From Pectinophora gossypiella (Eukaryota; Arthropoda; Insecta; Lepidoptera; Gelechiidae), in contig NC_065405.1 in the NCBI RefSeq assembly GCF_024362695.1, forward strand, positions 7,386,672-7,450,671: a stretch of 64,000 bases of DNA, given 5' to 3'. The position numbers were made by a program, and so were the translations under genes. Of the stretch, positions 22,440 to 32,884 are shown one piece after another. The notes beneath the pieces are model-generated. The model searched no databases, had not been told where the DNA came from, and worked only from the letters and a program-made list of their open reading frames with translations. Each line of letters begins with the position of its first letter. Position 1 is the first letter of the stretch.

Positions 22440-23205
22440 ATGACAACCGTCAATGAGTCCACCAGCTGCTGTCGCTGTAGTCGAAATCGACTGTGAAGCA
22501 TCTTCATCGTCATTTTTTCTAGGCTTAGATCTGAAAGTTATGCTAATGAATCTGTAACAGTTCTATTTATAATCTGCTGATAATCAACTAACTGAAATTA
22601 ATTATGCATGTAGGTAAAGGTTCACAGAGATTTGGGCTCGTCCTCTGTTGAAGTTGATGATTGATGATACTTCAGTTTACAAGGTATCTACATTGGGTAA
22701 ATTTAAATTCAGCGCGCGTCGTCGGCCCTATGGTATTTTTAGTTTATCATAGCAAATTTGAATTCTCATATGAAAGATTTGTAATACGTCTTAGAAACAA
22801 CTTTAGGGAGAAGGAGATACTCCACCACAATTTACTAAACAGTTACTTACTATATAAGTATTCTACCACACTGCAGCAAATGCGGATCCAGCTTTCGTCA
22901 GGGGGGAGGGGAGTCACCAGGTCGCAGACAACCTTTTTCCGTAGAGAATTACATAAAATTGCAGTGGCCACCCATGACCCAACTTGTCACCCCGGGGGGC
23001 CCTGGCCCGCAGCCTACTCTTCTGCGGTGTAGGACATACTTACCTACTCGTATATAAACTCAAACAGTATTTTCGGTAGGTGCGCTTAAACCACTCTTCA
23101 AAGTCCTCAAACGTGCTCATCGGTTCAAAGTGGCTACCCTCAAAGAGGCCTTTTTTAAAATTTCTTTGATTTGATTATAGCATGTTTACCAGGCCTTGCT
23201 CTTTC
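22440..23205. other. Intergenic, LINE 3' region and unknown
   Basis: The first part is probably the 3' UTR of the LINE remnant ending at 22439. A 123-codon frame at 22661-23032 has no recognisable motif. The segment 23085-23165 resembles degraded retroelement sequence. Confidence 0.3.
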
Positions 23206-23207
23206 GA

Positions 23208-23388
23208 CTCATCATCACCAGCCCATTAACGTCCCCACTGCTGGGGCACGGGCCTTCCCTATGGATGGATAGGGAGATCGGGCCTTAAACCCCCACGCGG
23301 GCCCAGTGCGGATTGGAGGTTATTAACGACTGCTAATGCAGCCGGGACCAACGGCTTAACGTGCCTTCCGAAGCAAGGAGGAGCTTTG
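23208..23388 (-). mobile_element. Tail fragment of the tRNA/5S-type SINE
   Basis: Reverse complement of the 3' half of the element at 19466-19753, from the gggcctt/ccatccatag part to the cggaaggcacgttaagccg part. The tRNA/5S head is missing. Confidence 0.75.
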
Positions 23389-23399
23389 TGAGCCAATTT

Positions 23400-25200
23400 G
23401 GCCTCACAAATCTATTTCGTTATTCTTCATTACTCGTTTATTGTCTCTACATGCAGGGGTTGTTTTACTATATTATATTCTTTTTGGTACTTATTACCCA
23501 AAGAATTGGATGAATTTTAGTCGCGCGATTATATTAAGTATTAGTAGTGATCAGCAATATCGAACTATAAATTGTAAACAATGAAGTCAGACGGAAACTT
23601 CCAGAATTTACCTCATCTCTCGTCGAATGCTAATGAAGTTGGTCTTACCAATAATTACTTACCAACAATTATCAATGTTACCAAATTGTTGGGGAGAAAA
23701 TTCATTAGCTTATCGGCGGCGTATCGTTGTTGGTGAACTTCCGGGCTTTCGGGCAATGTCAATATTTTACTTGCTCTCCCAAGCCAAGTTGTAAAACAAA
23801 CGGCTTTAGTTTCAATTTACGACGCACTTATACTTCTCTTGTTGAAGGGTAAACACAAATTGGTTATCAAAGTACAATTGGTTGTTATCTGTTTACGTAC
23901 GTGTACAGAAACACATCCTTAAAGGGAAACCCACACCAAAGACGGTCCGTCGACAACTCGACACAACCTCCTAGCTAGATTATCCTTGATGTTGACAAGA
24001 CTAGATATCTCTTCTCCTCTGGGAGGGTAAATATATTTCAAACTTTTGCTCTTTGAGCAAAATACTGAGCTACCAAGGAGTGCAAAAGGATTAAAGATGA
24101 GAGGAAGATTGTTCACAATATGCTATAAATTAATCTTATGGACACAGGTATATTACAGAGCATCCTAGCAGCCCCTTCCTCGGACTGCGTTAGAAAGCTC
24201 TTATGATCTAGGTTTTAGTCTAAATAATTTAAATTGTTCTGTTTAAATATGTTATAATAGATTGTAGTACTTGTTAAGGATCGATGGAGCTGGCATGTAT
24301 TAAAAACAAAAGTTCCTAAAAATAAAGAAAAAAGAAAAAAAACTGAGCTACCAAACAGCTCTACAATAATTTCTGTGAAAAGTTAATTATAACGCAGTCA
24401 CTTCGTTGCTCTCCACTTTTGCGCAGATTTTTCTTCCAGGCAGGATATTAAAATAGAAATTGTTGGTTATACCATAATACAGCTCTTTATTACTTGTGTA
24501 GCGGCGGGTAAATTTTGAGATATTGCTGTACGGCCGAGGATGGAATACCGACAGGATAAGTATTTTAATTGCCGACTCTATCCGGATTATTACGGATTAT
24601 GCGTCGGCCGGCGTAATGCCTCCTCTTTGCGGATAAACCCGTCTTTGTCATTCGTTCCCCACAAACTAAACTTAACATTTTAAAATTAATTGAAGTTTCC
24701 AGTGCCGTAAATTGAAGTTGAGATTTACGGAATATTTTTGTAATTTAAGTAAGAACTTTTTTGTCTAACGTTATTAACTAACTTTTACAAAAAACTTTGT
24801 AATATTTACCTATAGTAAGCTAGCAATCTTCTTCTATCACCTCACAACCCACACGACAGAAGAGAAGATTCCGCAATTTTCAGGGTAGGAAGTTAGTTAT
24901 AGGGGACCGTGTTACCCCGAATTTTACGCGAGTGAAGCCGCGGGCAAATGGTAGTTCATTAATAAATGTAGAGATATTAACTGAGTGAATAAGAAACTTG
25001 ATACAAATTTGGGACCGTCAAGGGTATTATTTGTCGTCGTATAATGAGGGCGAGTATTAAGAAATCATCGTTGTTATGATCGCCTTCATCGGTTACCAAA
25101 AGCTCAAGTCAAGAACCAAATTAATGAAACAACTTTAAATATCAACAGTATAGTTTGGTACGAAAATGATTTTACGGAAAATGATACCCCATACTACTTA
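23400..25200. other. Intergenic, no gene seen
   Basis: About 1.8 kb of AT-rich DNA without a convincing coding frame. The segment at 24920-24945 (tttacgcgagtgaagccgcg) resembles a retroelement end; the rest is featureless to me. Confidence 0.4.
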
Positions 25201-25204
25201 ATTT

Positions 25205-25560
25205 AAAGTGATAATTACCTATTTTGTCATTACTCGGGTACTTACATAATTATTCCAAAATACAATGTAATGGCAGAAGCACATATAAAAATAATTGTTG
25301 CTTGATAATTGGATCACATTATGTATATAATTATGTTGCTACCTATATTGCTTCCCTTTACTTTGATCAGAATAATAATGGGTGGAAGATGTAATTGAGC
25401 CTGGATGTTAGTAAAGGGGTCATCATTTATACCCAAAAACAAAGATAAAATATGCATACGTCTGTTATCCATGGAATTAGAAGGTTAAACGAAAATCTGT
25501 ACAGCGCCATCTATATCGTTTGGTTTTTGAGGAACGTAGCCTAGAAAGTGGATTTGTCAA
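25205..25560 (+). repeat. THAP-exon repeat, copy 2
   Basis: Matches copy 3 over about 340 bases. At 25378 it carries atgggtggaagatgt, the THAP exon-1 start, but a TGA stop falls soon after (aattgagcctgg) and an insertion shifts the finger. It ends with tgtacagcgccatctata and gaggaacgtagcctaga. Confidence 0.7.
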
Positions 25561-25633
25561 ACTACGTAAGCTAGTGTTGTGACGTTCATTAGCATAGTGA
25601 TGTATCAGTCGATATTAGGTCGATTGATTATTT

Positions 25634-25976
25634 CTATCTAACATTTTTTTTTGACGTGACTTATTGTAAATTTGCCGCAGATGGCATTAACTACTTGGCC
25701 GGACATTAGAGGAGCGCTGAAGGCTCTCACCCGGTACAACATTTAAGACAACAGGCCTGAGGGTGCCCAGTTGGGCGCGAACCCCGGCTCAGGGCGTCAT
25801 CTGAGTGGAAAAATATTTGAAAGAATTAATCGACCCTAGTGGGTCGATAGCGTAAGCGCTGATTGAGGGAAATCGTCGACCACGCCGGCGGGGTCGGTAT
25901 CGGGGTCCTGAAGTGTTTGGTGTCGCGAGCTTATTGGCTGCCTCTATGGCTAGAGTAATCGGGTCACTATCTAATA
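25634..25976 (-). mobile_element. Short poly-A retroposon with target-site duplication
   Basis: On the minus strand the element starts at about 25966 (acccgattactctagccata) and ends ttgacgtcaaa-like in an oligo-A (oligo-T on the plus strand at 25644). Ten-base direct repeats flank it: ctatctaaca at 25634-25643 and ctatctaata at 25967-25976. It is about 320 bp long, with a 5' boundary very near that of two other copies. Confidence 0.75.
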
Positions 25977-26309
25977 ATATCTATATCAGCATAACATATA
26001 AGCAATCGTTTGATCAGAACTTATAGTTATATCCCGTTTGCATTGTTTTATTGGGTTGTGTGAGAAAATTTGTGTTTCTGCGAAATTAAATCGAACACGT
26101 GTAATATACGAGTAAGTAAACGGTCGCGCCAACTGTGTTTGTGAAAATTGCTCTTAAGTCAAACGTTCTTTCAACTGCGGTTAATGGTACATACATGGTT
26201 GAAGATATTTCCGTACAGATATGTAAAAAATCTAGTTTTTTCATTTAGCCACACACTACTACTACTACTACACACTTACTTACACTTTTTTACTTTTTAT
26301 TGACAGCAT

Positions 26310-26400
26310 ATTTTTTAATGGACCGGAAAGGATGGCGTGGAAGAGAGGAGGCCTATACCCAGCAGTGGGTGGATACATGCTGAGTAGATAGATATTTTTG
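26310..26400 (+). pseudogene. Short LINE C-terminal tail
   Basis: The frame reads RKGWRGREEAYTQQWVDTC then stop, the typical end of a non-LTR retrotransposon ORF2. There is no upstream coding sequence. Confidence 0.5.
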
Positions 26401-26489
26401 AATGCGGTCTTAGTATTAATTACTGAGTAAATAATGAGCTATTCAGTTATATAGGCCTCGTCAGTAGTGGACATTTGGACAATTTTTGG

Positions 26490-26592
26490 TAAATCTTTCT
26501 TAATGACTTATTGGTGCAAGCGGTACCGGAGTTTGAACCAACGCTCTCCGGTTGAGAAGTAAGCCGGTGAACCACAGGACCACAGTGACTTC
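26490..26592 (-). repeat. tRNA-like SINE head fragment
   Basis: On the minus strand cactgtggtcctgtggttca is followed about 30 bases later by gttggttcaaactccggta, an A-box/B-box arrangement like the SINE heads above but with a different body. It is next to a TE end beginning at 26600. Confidence 0.45.
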
Positions 26593-26599
26593 CATGATC

Positions 26600-26690
26600 A
26601 AATCAAATAATATATACTTTATTGCACAGAACTAAAACAATTAGACATAACACATGAATACAGTACAATTTTGGCGGCATGATGGATGAC
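26600..26690 (-). repeat. LINE/retroposon end (tttattgcacagaac type)
   Basis: tatactttattgcacagaac and agacataacacatgaata recur at 41.5 kb (tatattttattgcacagaac, agacataacacatgaaaa). A related end in opposite orientation lies at 42.9-43.0 kb. This is the 3' end of a retroelement family read from the opposite strand. Confidence 0.55.
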
Positions 26691-27039
26691 TTTATGCAAA
26701 ATAGCACGCGAGATCAATCGTAACGTGTATTTGGAATACCAACGTTACACCTGTTGCATATCAACCAGCTGAAATCCCCTCGGCAAGCAGTTCGGGATAT
26801 TACAGGCTTCATCCTTCATCACAATTATCCACTTACCCGTTCTCAAGTTACTAATGAGCGAGCTCAATAAATTGCTTTAATGATGATTGCATTGCGTAGT
26901 ACATTTCAGACGTTTATAAACCTTAATGTCTTTGTTTCCAAGGTATGTTGCTTCAGATTATATTCGACACTTCCATTGCACTATCTGGTCCAGTAATAGT
27001 TATTTATTATCGTAAAGATACCTGGGGTGGGGATACCTG

Positions 27040-27198
27040 GTTGATGGTTGCGATGATTGCGAGTGTGGAGTATCACCACAAACTATGGCTCACCTTTTGT
27101 GCTGTCCTAAGTGCCCTAACACCTGCACTATTAAAGACCTTTACGAATCCACTGACAATGCCGTAAGCGTGGCCAATCATTGGTTAGCAAAAATTTAG
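27040..27198 (+). pseudogene. C-terminal remnant of a jockey/R1-like retrotransposon ORF2
   Basis: Reads CECGVSPQTMAHLLCCPKCP, then CTIKDLYESTDNAVSVANHW and a stop at 27196-27198. The Cys-x-Cys-Gly...TM.HLL.CPKCP pattern is the zinc-knuckle-like end of many arthropod non-LTR ORF2 proteins. The RT is missing. On the minus side it merges into a short inverted repeat at 27298-27385. Confidence 0.7.
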
Positions 27199-27297
27199 TT
27201 TCGATCGCCATCGACTCGCAAAGAAGAAGATCGTAAAGAGAGAGTTTACCACAGAGATCTAAGTGGTACCTAGGGTGGTATTAATAAATGAATCTCA

Positions 27298-27385
27298 GCC
27301 GAGACTGCCCTCAAGACCATGCTCATGTCCCTGTTTTTATATAAGAACACTTTGACGTGATGTTGAGGGCAGTCTCGAAGCTGAG
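27298..27385. repeat. Short inverted repeat (gactgccctcaa type)
   Basis: gccgagactgccctcaa and ttgagggcagtctcg are inverse to each other with about 45 bases between them. It could be a tiny foldback element or a chance hairpin. Confidence 0.55.
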
Positions 27386-27404
27386 ATTAGTTTATTAGAC
27401 TGGG

Positions 27405-27545
27405 GTAGTCTGGCAATCACGATCTGGAGATCCGGGTTTGAATCCCGATGGGGCGCGTCGAAATCACTTTGTGCGACTGTCCTGTGTTTGGCTAGGACAT
27501 TGCAGGCTGAATCACCTGATTGTCCGATAAAGAAAGACGATTACG
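27405..27545 (+). mobile_element. tRNA-derived SINE head, fragment
   Basis: Contains cacgatctggagatccgggt, the B-box gggtttgaatcccgatgggg, and the taggacattgcaggctgaat and cacctgattgtccg segments of the family. The tail is missing. Confidence 0.65.
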
Positions 27546-28335
27546 TCACTTTTCTTATTTATTTATTTGTATACAATAGAACACAGAAAGAAACGTACAA
27601 AGAAAACAGACAGTACTGGTAAGCTTATCTCTAAGAAACTTTTCTTCATCTCCGTGTTGCTCTGTGTACTTAGTCTGGTGTTCGCATTTGCGTCTTTCAC
27701 GCAGTGTTTGGTATAAAACCTGCTACTGTTAGGTTCACTTGAATTAGTATTGGATTTCTTTATAATCTAATTAGCAATTTAATCAATACGAATAAAATTA
27801 TTAAAAAATATTTTTTTACGTTACACGTACCTAGCTACCTGTAGGGAATATTACTGTAACGTTAGCTAATTTACAAGCGAAGCCTTGTGAAACATTCAAA
27901 ATAATTAAATTAACTCGGGCAGGATCGTATTGGGTAAGCGGAAATAGGCCTTGTATTGGAGTAAAATTTGCGACAACTTCATTAAACATGAATCAACCCT
28001 TTAGTGTCGCATGTTGCCTTGGGCATAAATTAAATAATCATAATTGCACGTCGAAGAACGTGAAACGTACGCATATTGCGCCATAAATATGTAAGTGGTC
28101 CCTTTACCAGTATCGAGGTCGATATTAGCACGAATGGTTAAATTGAATGAGAGAATTTTCAGATTTGACGTGATAAATTTCTTTGGGTGAATTTTCATAT
28201 CAAAATGTGCCAAGTTTGGTGGCAAAAGGATAGTTCTAGCTACAGCTACAAGGTAACTTGTTCCTTTTTTCATGTCGGAACCCATTTTTTCACGAAAACA
28301 TAATATGAAAGTTCGCCACCAAACTTGACACATTT
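27546..28335. other. Intergenic, internal inverted similarity
   Basis: No gene recognised. The segment atcaaaatgtgccaagtttggtgg (28198-28221) recurs inverted at 28314-28337, so about 140 bases here form a loose hairpin. Confidence 0.4.
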
Positions 28336-28337
28336 TG

Positions 28338-28690
28338 ATATTCACCCATTTTCTCATTACCTACATAATTATTCAAAAATAAAATCTAATGGCAGAGGCA
28401 GTATAAAAATAATAATTGCTTTATATTTGTATCAGATTATGTATATAATTATATTGAAACCTATATTGCTTCTCATTATTTTGATCAGGATAATAATGGG
28501 TGGAAGATGTGTTGTGCCTGGGTGTAATGACAATGGTCATCATGTATAGCCAAAAGCAAAGGTAAACGATGCTTATGTCTGTTACCCATGCAATTAGAAG
28601 GTCTAAGCGAAGGCAAATCTGTACAGCGCCATCTATATTTGTGTTGGGGAACGTAGCCTGAAAAGTCCCGGTACTCTGTCTTCAACAAAT
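28338..28690 (+). repeat. THAP-exon repeat, copy 3 (best preserved exon)
   Basis: From 28496 the frame reads MGGRCVVPGCNDNGHHV, the Cys-x4-Cys start of a THAP domain. A premature TAG then stands where copy 2 reads Tyr (tac). A possible donor (aaaggtaaac) follows. The flanks match copies 1 and 2. No second exon lies downstream, so this is a dead exon. Confidence 0.72.
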
Positions 28691-28779
28691 ATATCATTAT
28701 AAGAGTATAAGCTAGCGGTCATACACAAACAGGAAACCTTTACTTTCCGCGTGACGCTGACGAGATTTAAGTATTAGGT

Positions 28780-29030
28780 ACCAAAAAGAGTTTTCTATAA
28801 ATTATTGTACAGTGCAGTGAACAGTGTCAGTTTTCATTTTGACTTTGAAGAGCAACTTCGGATTTTTAATAGTTTTGTGAGTGTAGCCAGTCAGTAGTGA
28901 AATATAAAGATGGTGAAGTTGCCAACTTCTGAAGAGCAGGCGGCGCGGCCTGTAGGGGAGCGAGGCAGCACACGGCCCATTCCAATGCGCACACGCAACC
29001 ACCATAACTGGGGAGCCAGGTTCGGGGACC
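28780..29030 (+). pseudogene. Truncated duplicate of the 30.6-kb gene's first exon
   Basis: From ttttctataaattattgtac (28790) through the start codon at 28910 to the ggttcggg at about 29026 it matches 30495-30730 almost base for base; the first 39 codons differ at about two residues (Ser for Pro at codon 7, Ile for Val at codon 24). Then it stops at a poly-A retroposon insertion. The rest of exon 1 is not found beyond the insertion, so the duplicate cannot make the protein, though its promoter region may be intact. Confidence 0.82.
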
Positions 29031-29166
29031 TTTTTTTTTGTTTTGACGTGACTTATTGTAGATTTGCCGCAGATGGCATTAACTACTTGGCCGGACAAAT
29101 GGGGAGCGCTGAAGGCTCTCACCCGGTATAAAAACATAGAATGCTCAGTTGTTGGGTTCGGGTACC
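29019..29166 (-). mobile_element. 5'-truncated short poly-A retroposon with target-site duplication
   Basis: Oligo-T at 29031 followed by ttgacgtgacttattgtaga is the family's 3' end on the minus strand. It is truncated after gaaggctctcacccggtat. Flanking direct repeats: ggttcggggacc at about 29019-29030 and ggttcgggtacc at about 29155-29166 (11 of 12 identical). Confidence 0.75.
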
Positions 29167-29370
29167 TAATACTTATATTAGGTACCAAAACGACATTATT
29201 TTTTGGTTAAATCGGTTTTTTTGGTTAAATACGGGGACCGAGAAAGATTTTACCTGATCTTTCTCCTGAAGGAGGTACTAAAGAGAATATAACCACTAAG
29301 TTTAGTAGGTACCTTAGGCAATCCGCGAAATCATCCCACGTAGGGCAGCTGATAATATTTAATAACGTAA

Positions 29371-29665
29371 TTAACGGTCTCTATGGTCCAGTGCTTAAGC
29401 GTTCACGATCCGGAGGTCCCAGGTTCGAATCCCGGTGGGCACATATCACAAAAATCAACATGCGATACCTAGTTTGGTTAGGACATTACAGGCTGATCAC
29501 CTGATTGTCCGAAAGTAAGATTAAACCGTTGATCCCTGTTACTACTTATTGATATAAGCACGTGGTTGTTACATGAGCCATATCGGGCCTTTGGGGGCTC
29601 GATAATAACCCTGACACCAGGGTTACTTAGGTTGGTAATCCACCTCTTAACCCACACGATAGAAG
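29371..29665 (+). mobile_element. tRNA-derived SINE
   Basis: Contains the head ggtctctatggtccagtgct, the B box aggttcgaatcccggtggg, the body ggacattacaggctgatcac, and the end ccacacgatagaagaat. Confidence 0.8.
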
Positions 29666-30615
29666 AATCATCACAATAAAACAGATCATGACGTCATGAA
29701 TAAACATGACGAAAAAACGAACTCATTGTTATGTACTTCATTCTTAATTAAAATTCGAACATAAGTTGAAACGATTTTTTTTCTTCTCTAACGAAGAAAT
29801 GGGATAGGTACTTTGTAATCAATCTAGTATTAGGTTGATGTCACTTAGGTACATAGGTATGTATAAAATAGCATAACAAGATAACAAAATTTGTTTGTTG
29901 TGTGTATTTTTAATGCTGTATTTACGTAGTATTTATAAAACAAAAGAGAAATAGCAAGAGTAATAAGCGGCTTTATTGCTAAGTAGCAATTTGTTTCAGG
30001 CGACAATTAGGTACCTATCACTTTATCGTGGATGATTTTCCATAGTTGTATAATTTACGTAACAATGAGTAGACGGAAGACCATTTTTTTTTAACTGTAT
30101 CTGAGGGTAGTTAATAATAAGTGGAATATAGTGGGCGGAACATTGCCGTGGTGTTTACAGTGTTCATTTCAATATTATTTCTTTATTATTTGCTACGTGA
30201 TGGCGTGCCATTTATTTAACAAAGAATTCGCCACCCTCATATTATCAGTTAACTATGGATTTTCTATTATACTATTTCTAGCTAACCAGACAAAAAAATA
30301 ATCCCGTGTGGCAATTTTCTATTGTTACAAATTCTTTGAACTTCAAAACGGGTTTACTCCCAAAGTCCAGGTAATTAGACTTGGAATCATTAACAAAACG
30401 ACTTGTTTTGACAAATGTCTGTCATTCTGTGGAGTCGTCTCGGAGCCAATTAAGGGATTGGTTAACTGTCTTTGCTCATTAGCAAAACGTTGGTGGTTTT
30501 CTATAAATTATTGTACAGTACAGTGAACAGTGTCAGTTTTCATTTTGACTTTGAAGAACAACTTCGGATTTTTAATAGTTTTGTGAGTGTCAGCAGTCAG
30601 TAGTGAAATATAAAG

Positions 30616-31535
30616 ATGGTGAAGTTGCCAACTCCTGAAGAGCAGGCGGCGCGGCCTGTAGGGGAGCGAGGCAGCACACGGCCCGTTCCAATGCGCACAC
30701 GCAACCACCATAACTGGGGAGCCAGGTTCGGGCGCCGTAGAGCCGACCCCAGCCTCCGCGCCGAACCTACTACTTTGCACCAAATCGAAGAACAGGTCAA
30801 TCGAACTGTTCAGCTCATGGAACGGCATGGCCAAAGATCGGACAATAATTATCCTTTGGCCATGGATCTGTTGCGGCTGCAGTATAATCTTGTAAGTACT
30901 TTTTTAGTTAATTATAAGCCTCCAGTCACGTGCTGTATGTAGGCACCATCGGTACTGCTAACGTATCCTAGCTTCCTAGGCAATCTGCAAAATTATCCTA
31001 TTTACTCATGACAAGTCAAATTCGAAACCAAGCTGGTTGGATATTCATTATGTGCGCTATGTTGTACAAGTAGGATATAAAGTACAAGTAAAATATAATT
31101 AAAAACATTTGTAGATAGTGTAGATAATGAGTGAATAAATAACAGTTTTAAAGTAAACGCACCTCATTGCTTCGGATCGAGGTAAACGGACATCTTGGTA
31201 ACTCGTAACTCTGCCCACCCCTTTGGGAAAAAGCGTTTGTTACATTTTTAAACTTTATTTTCGACTATTAGCCGTAAAATCACATCCACCAACCCGCAGT
31301 GGAGCAGCGTCGTGGAGTACGCTCCGTACTCCCTCCAGTTGATTGAGGGGAGGCCTGTGCCCCGCATTGTGATGAATATAAGCTATTTATGTTATGTTTG
31401 TTGGGACTCATCATGTTATAACCTAACCTAACGTTTGATATATCGGTTTGCTTGCAGAACTTCTTGATCCCGTGTGACAAGCCGGAGTGTGCTGACAATC
31501 ACGCCCACGACGAACTTTCTGCCCCGGAACGGTGA
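30616..31535 (+). CDS. Small two-exon gene of unknown function (117 aa)
   Basis: Exon 1 30616-30891 ends at a strong donor (gtaagt). Exon 2 31458-31535 starts after ttgcag and joins at phase 0, giving 117 residues. The N-terminal half is basic and polar (EEQAARPVGERGSTRP, MRTRNHHNWGARF) and likely disordered. Residues about 52-95 look helical (LHQIEEQVNRTVQLMERHG, NYPLAMDLLRLQYNLNFL). The end is acidic with two Cys (CDKPEC). No signal peptide or membrane segment is seen and the family is not recognised. The start is the first ATG after a conserved 120-base leader shared with the duplicate at 28.8 kb. Support for a real gene: clean GT-AG junction, in-frame join, coding-like composition, and a duplicate that kept the frame. 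A SINE tail lies in the 566-base intron. No expression evidence is available. Confidence 0.6.
31265..31400 (+). mobile_element. SINE tail fragment inside the intron of the 30.6-kb gene
   Basis: From actattagccgtaaaatcac to gcctgtgccccgcattgtga. It has the same tail type as 31640-31795, starts later and is more diverged. Confidence 0.65.
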
Positions 31536-31639
31536 CATTCATGATCACCGAACATTCGAGATTGAGACCTGATATTATTGTGATGAGCAACGACCAATTA
31601 ATCAAGTCCTTCTTTTAAGTCACTGAGTACTTACTTCCC

Positions 31640-31795
31640 GCCGTTGGTCCCGGCTATTAGCCGTAAAAACACCTCCACCAACCCGCAGTGGAGCAGCGTG
31701 GTGGAGTATGCTCCATACCCCTTCCCGTTGATTGAGGGGAGACCTGTGCCCAGCAGTGGGACGTATATAGGCTGTTTATGTTATGTATGTATGAG
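31640..31795 (+). mobile_element. SINE tail fragment (gtggagcagcg type)
   Basis: From ccgttggtcccggctattag to gcccagcagtgggacgtata, followed by a short ttatgttatgtatgtatg run. The tRNA head is missing. Confidence 0.75.
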
Positions 31796-32564
31796 TACTT
31801 ACTTACTACCTATTTATCCTCGAAAATATACGTACATTTCTCGGGTACGGGGTTTCCTCAAGATGTTACTCCTTCACCGTTAAGTACGTGTGTTAATTAT
31901 AATGATCCAAAAATGTATTCGAATTCAGTAGAATTCGACCCGAGATTCGAACCCGTGAACTTGATGTGGGTAGTCAAGCAAGTATCGCGTTCTCGTAACT
32001 GAGTTATCACGTATCATGATTCAATTCTCAAGTCTCAATCTTTCTTTATTTAGAATATAAGAATAATATGTATAAATAGGCATAGGAAATACTTTTGTGA
32101 TACCTACGTAGTTTTAAGTTTATACGATTGATTTATGAATTTTGGATAAAATAAACAATTTGATTTTTATTTTTAGTCCAATTATTTTTTCCTCTTATAT
32201 CCTCTTAAGACAGAAATTTCCAGACACAATAGTTAAACAATGAGGTTTGGATTTATAAAGAACATTCGGTCTTAGGGGGATATTATTAAACCTATTTAAT
32301 TTCTTATTAATATACCTTTTAGTCAAGACTGAATAGGTAAGTTTTTAAAATTGTGTTTAGGTAAGATTAACAAGATTAACATTATTGATACTTAATAATA
32401 AAAGTAGGTTCTTAAAGGTAAGTTAATATTTGATGATTTACTTTCTTCCTGAATAATGTAAATGGCTTTCTAATACAAATTGTAAAGCCTGGAGACTGGA
32501 GGTGTAGGTTAGGCTAAAAAGTTAAAAGTAGGTACCTACTTAATTAAAAATAAAACATTTTTAG

Positions 32565-32880
32565 CGTTAGGCTCACGATCTGGAGGTTCGGGTTCGATTC
32601 CCGATGGGGACATTTTCGAAATCACTGAGACTGTCCTGTGTTTGGTAAGGACTTTTCAGGCTTGAATCACCTGATTGTCCGAAAAAGTAAGATGATTCCG
32701 TGCTTCGGAGGGTACGTTAAACCGTTGGTCCCGGCTATTAGCTCTAAAAACACCTCCACCAACCCGCATTGGAGCAGCGTGGTGGAGTATGCTCCATACC
32801 CCCTCCGTTTGATTGAGGGGAGGCCTGTGCCCAGCAGTGGGACGTATATAGGCTGTTTATATTATGTATGTATGTTTATC
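32565..32880 (+). mobile_element. tRNA-derived SINE, second subfamily (gtggagcagcg tail)
   Basis: Contains the B box gggttcgattcccgatgggg, then acctgattgtccgaaaaagt, the shared segment ccgttggtcccggctattag, and a distinct tail: accaacccgcattggagcag, gagtatgctccatacccc, gcccagcagtgggacgtata. Tails of the same type lie at 31640-31790 and 31265-31395. Confidence 0.8.
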
Positions 32881-32884
32881 CCAT

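Noticed and set aside
22661..23032. 123-codon plus-strand frame
   Set aside because: Composition and residues look random; it lies among LINE and SINE debris and has no motif.
28910..29188. Overlapping frames on both strands across the duplicated exon and the retroposon
   Set aside because: The minus-strand frame is the antisense shadow of the duplicated exon and of the retroposon; only the plus-strand exon copy is supported.
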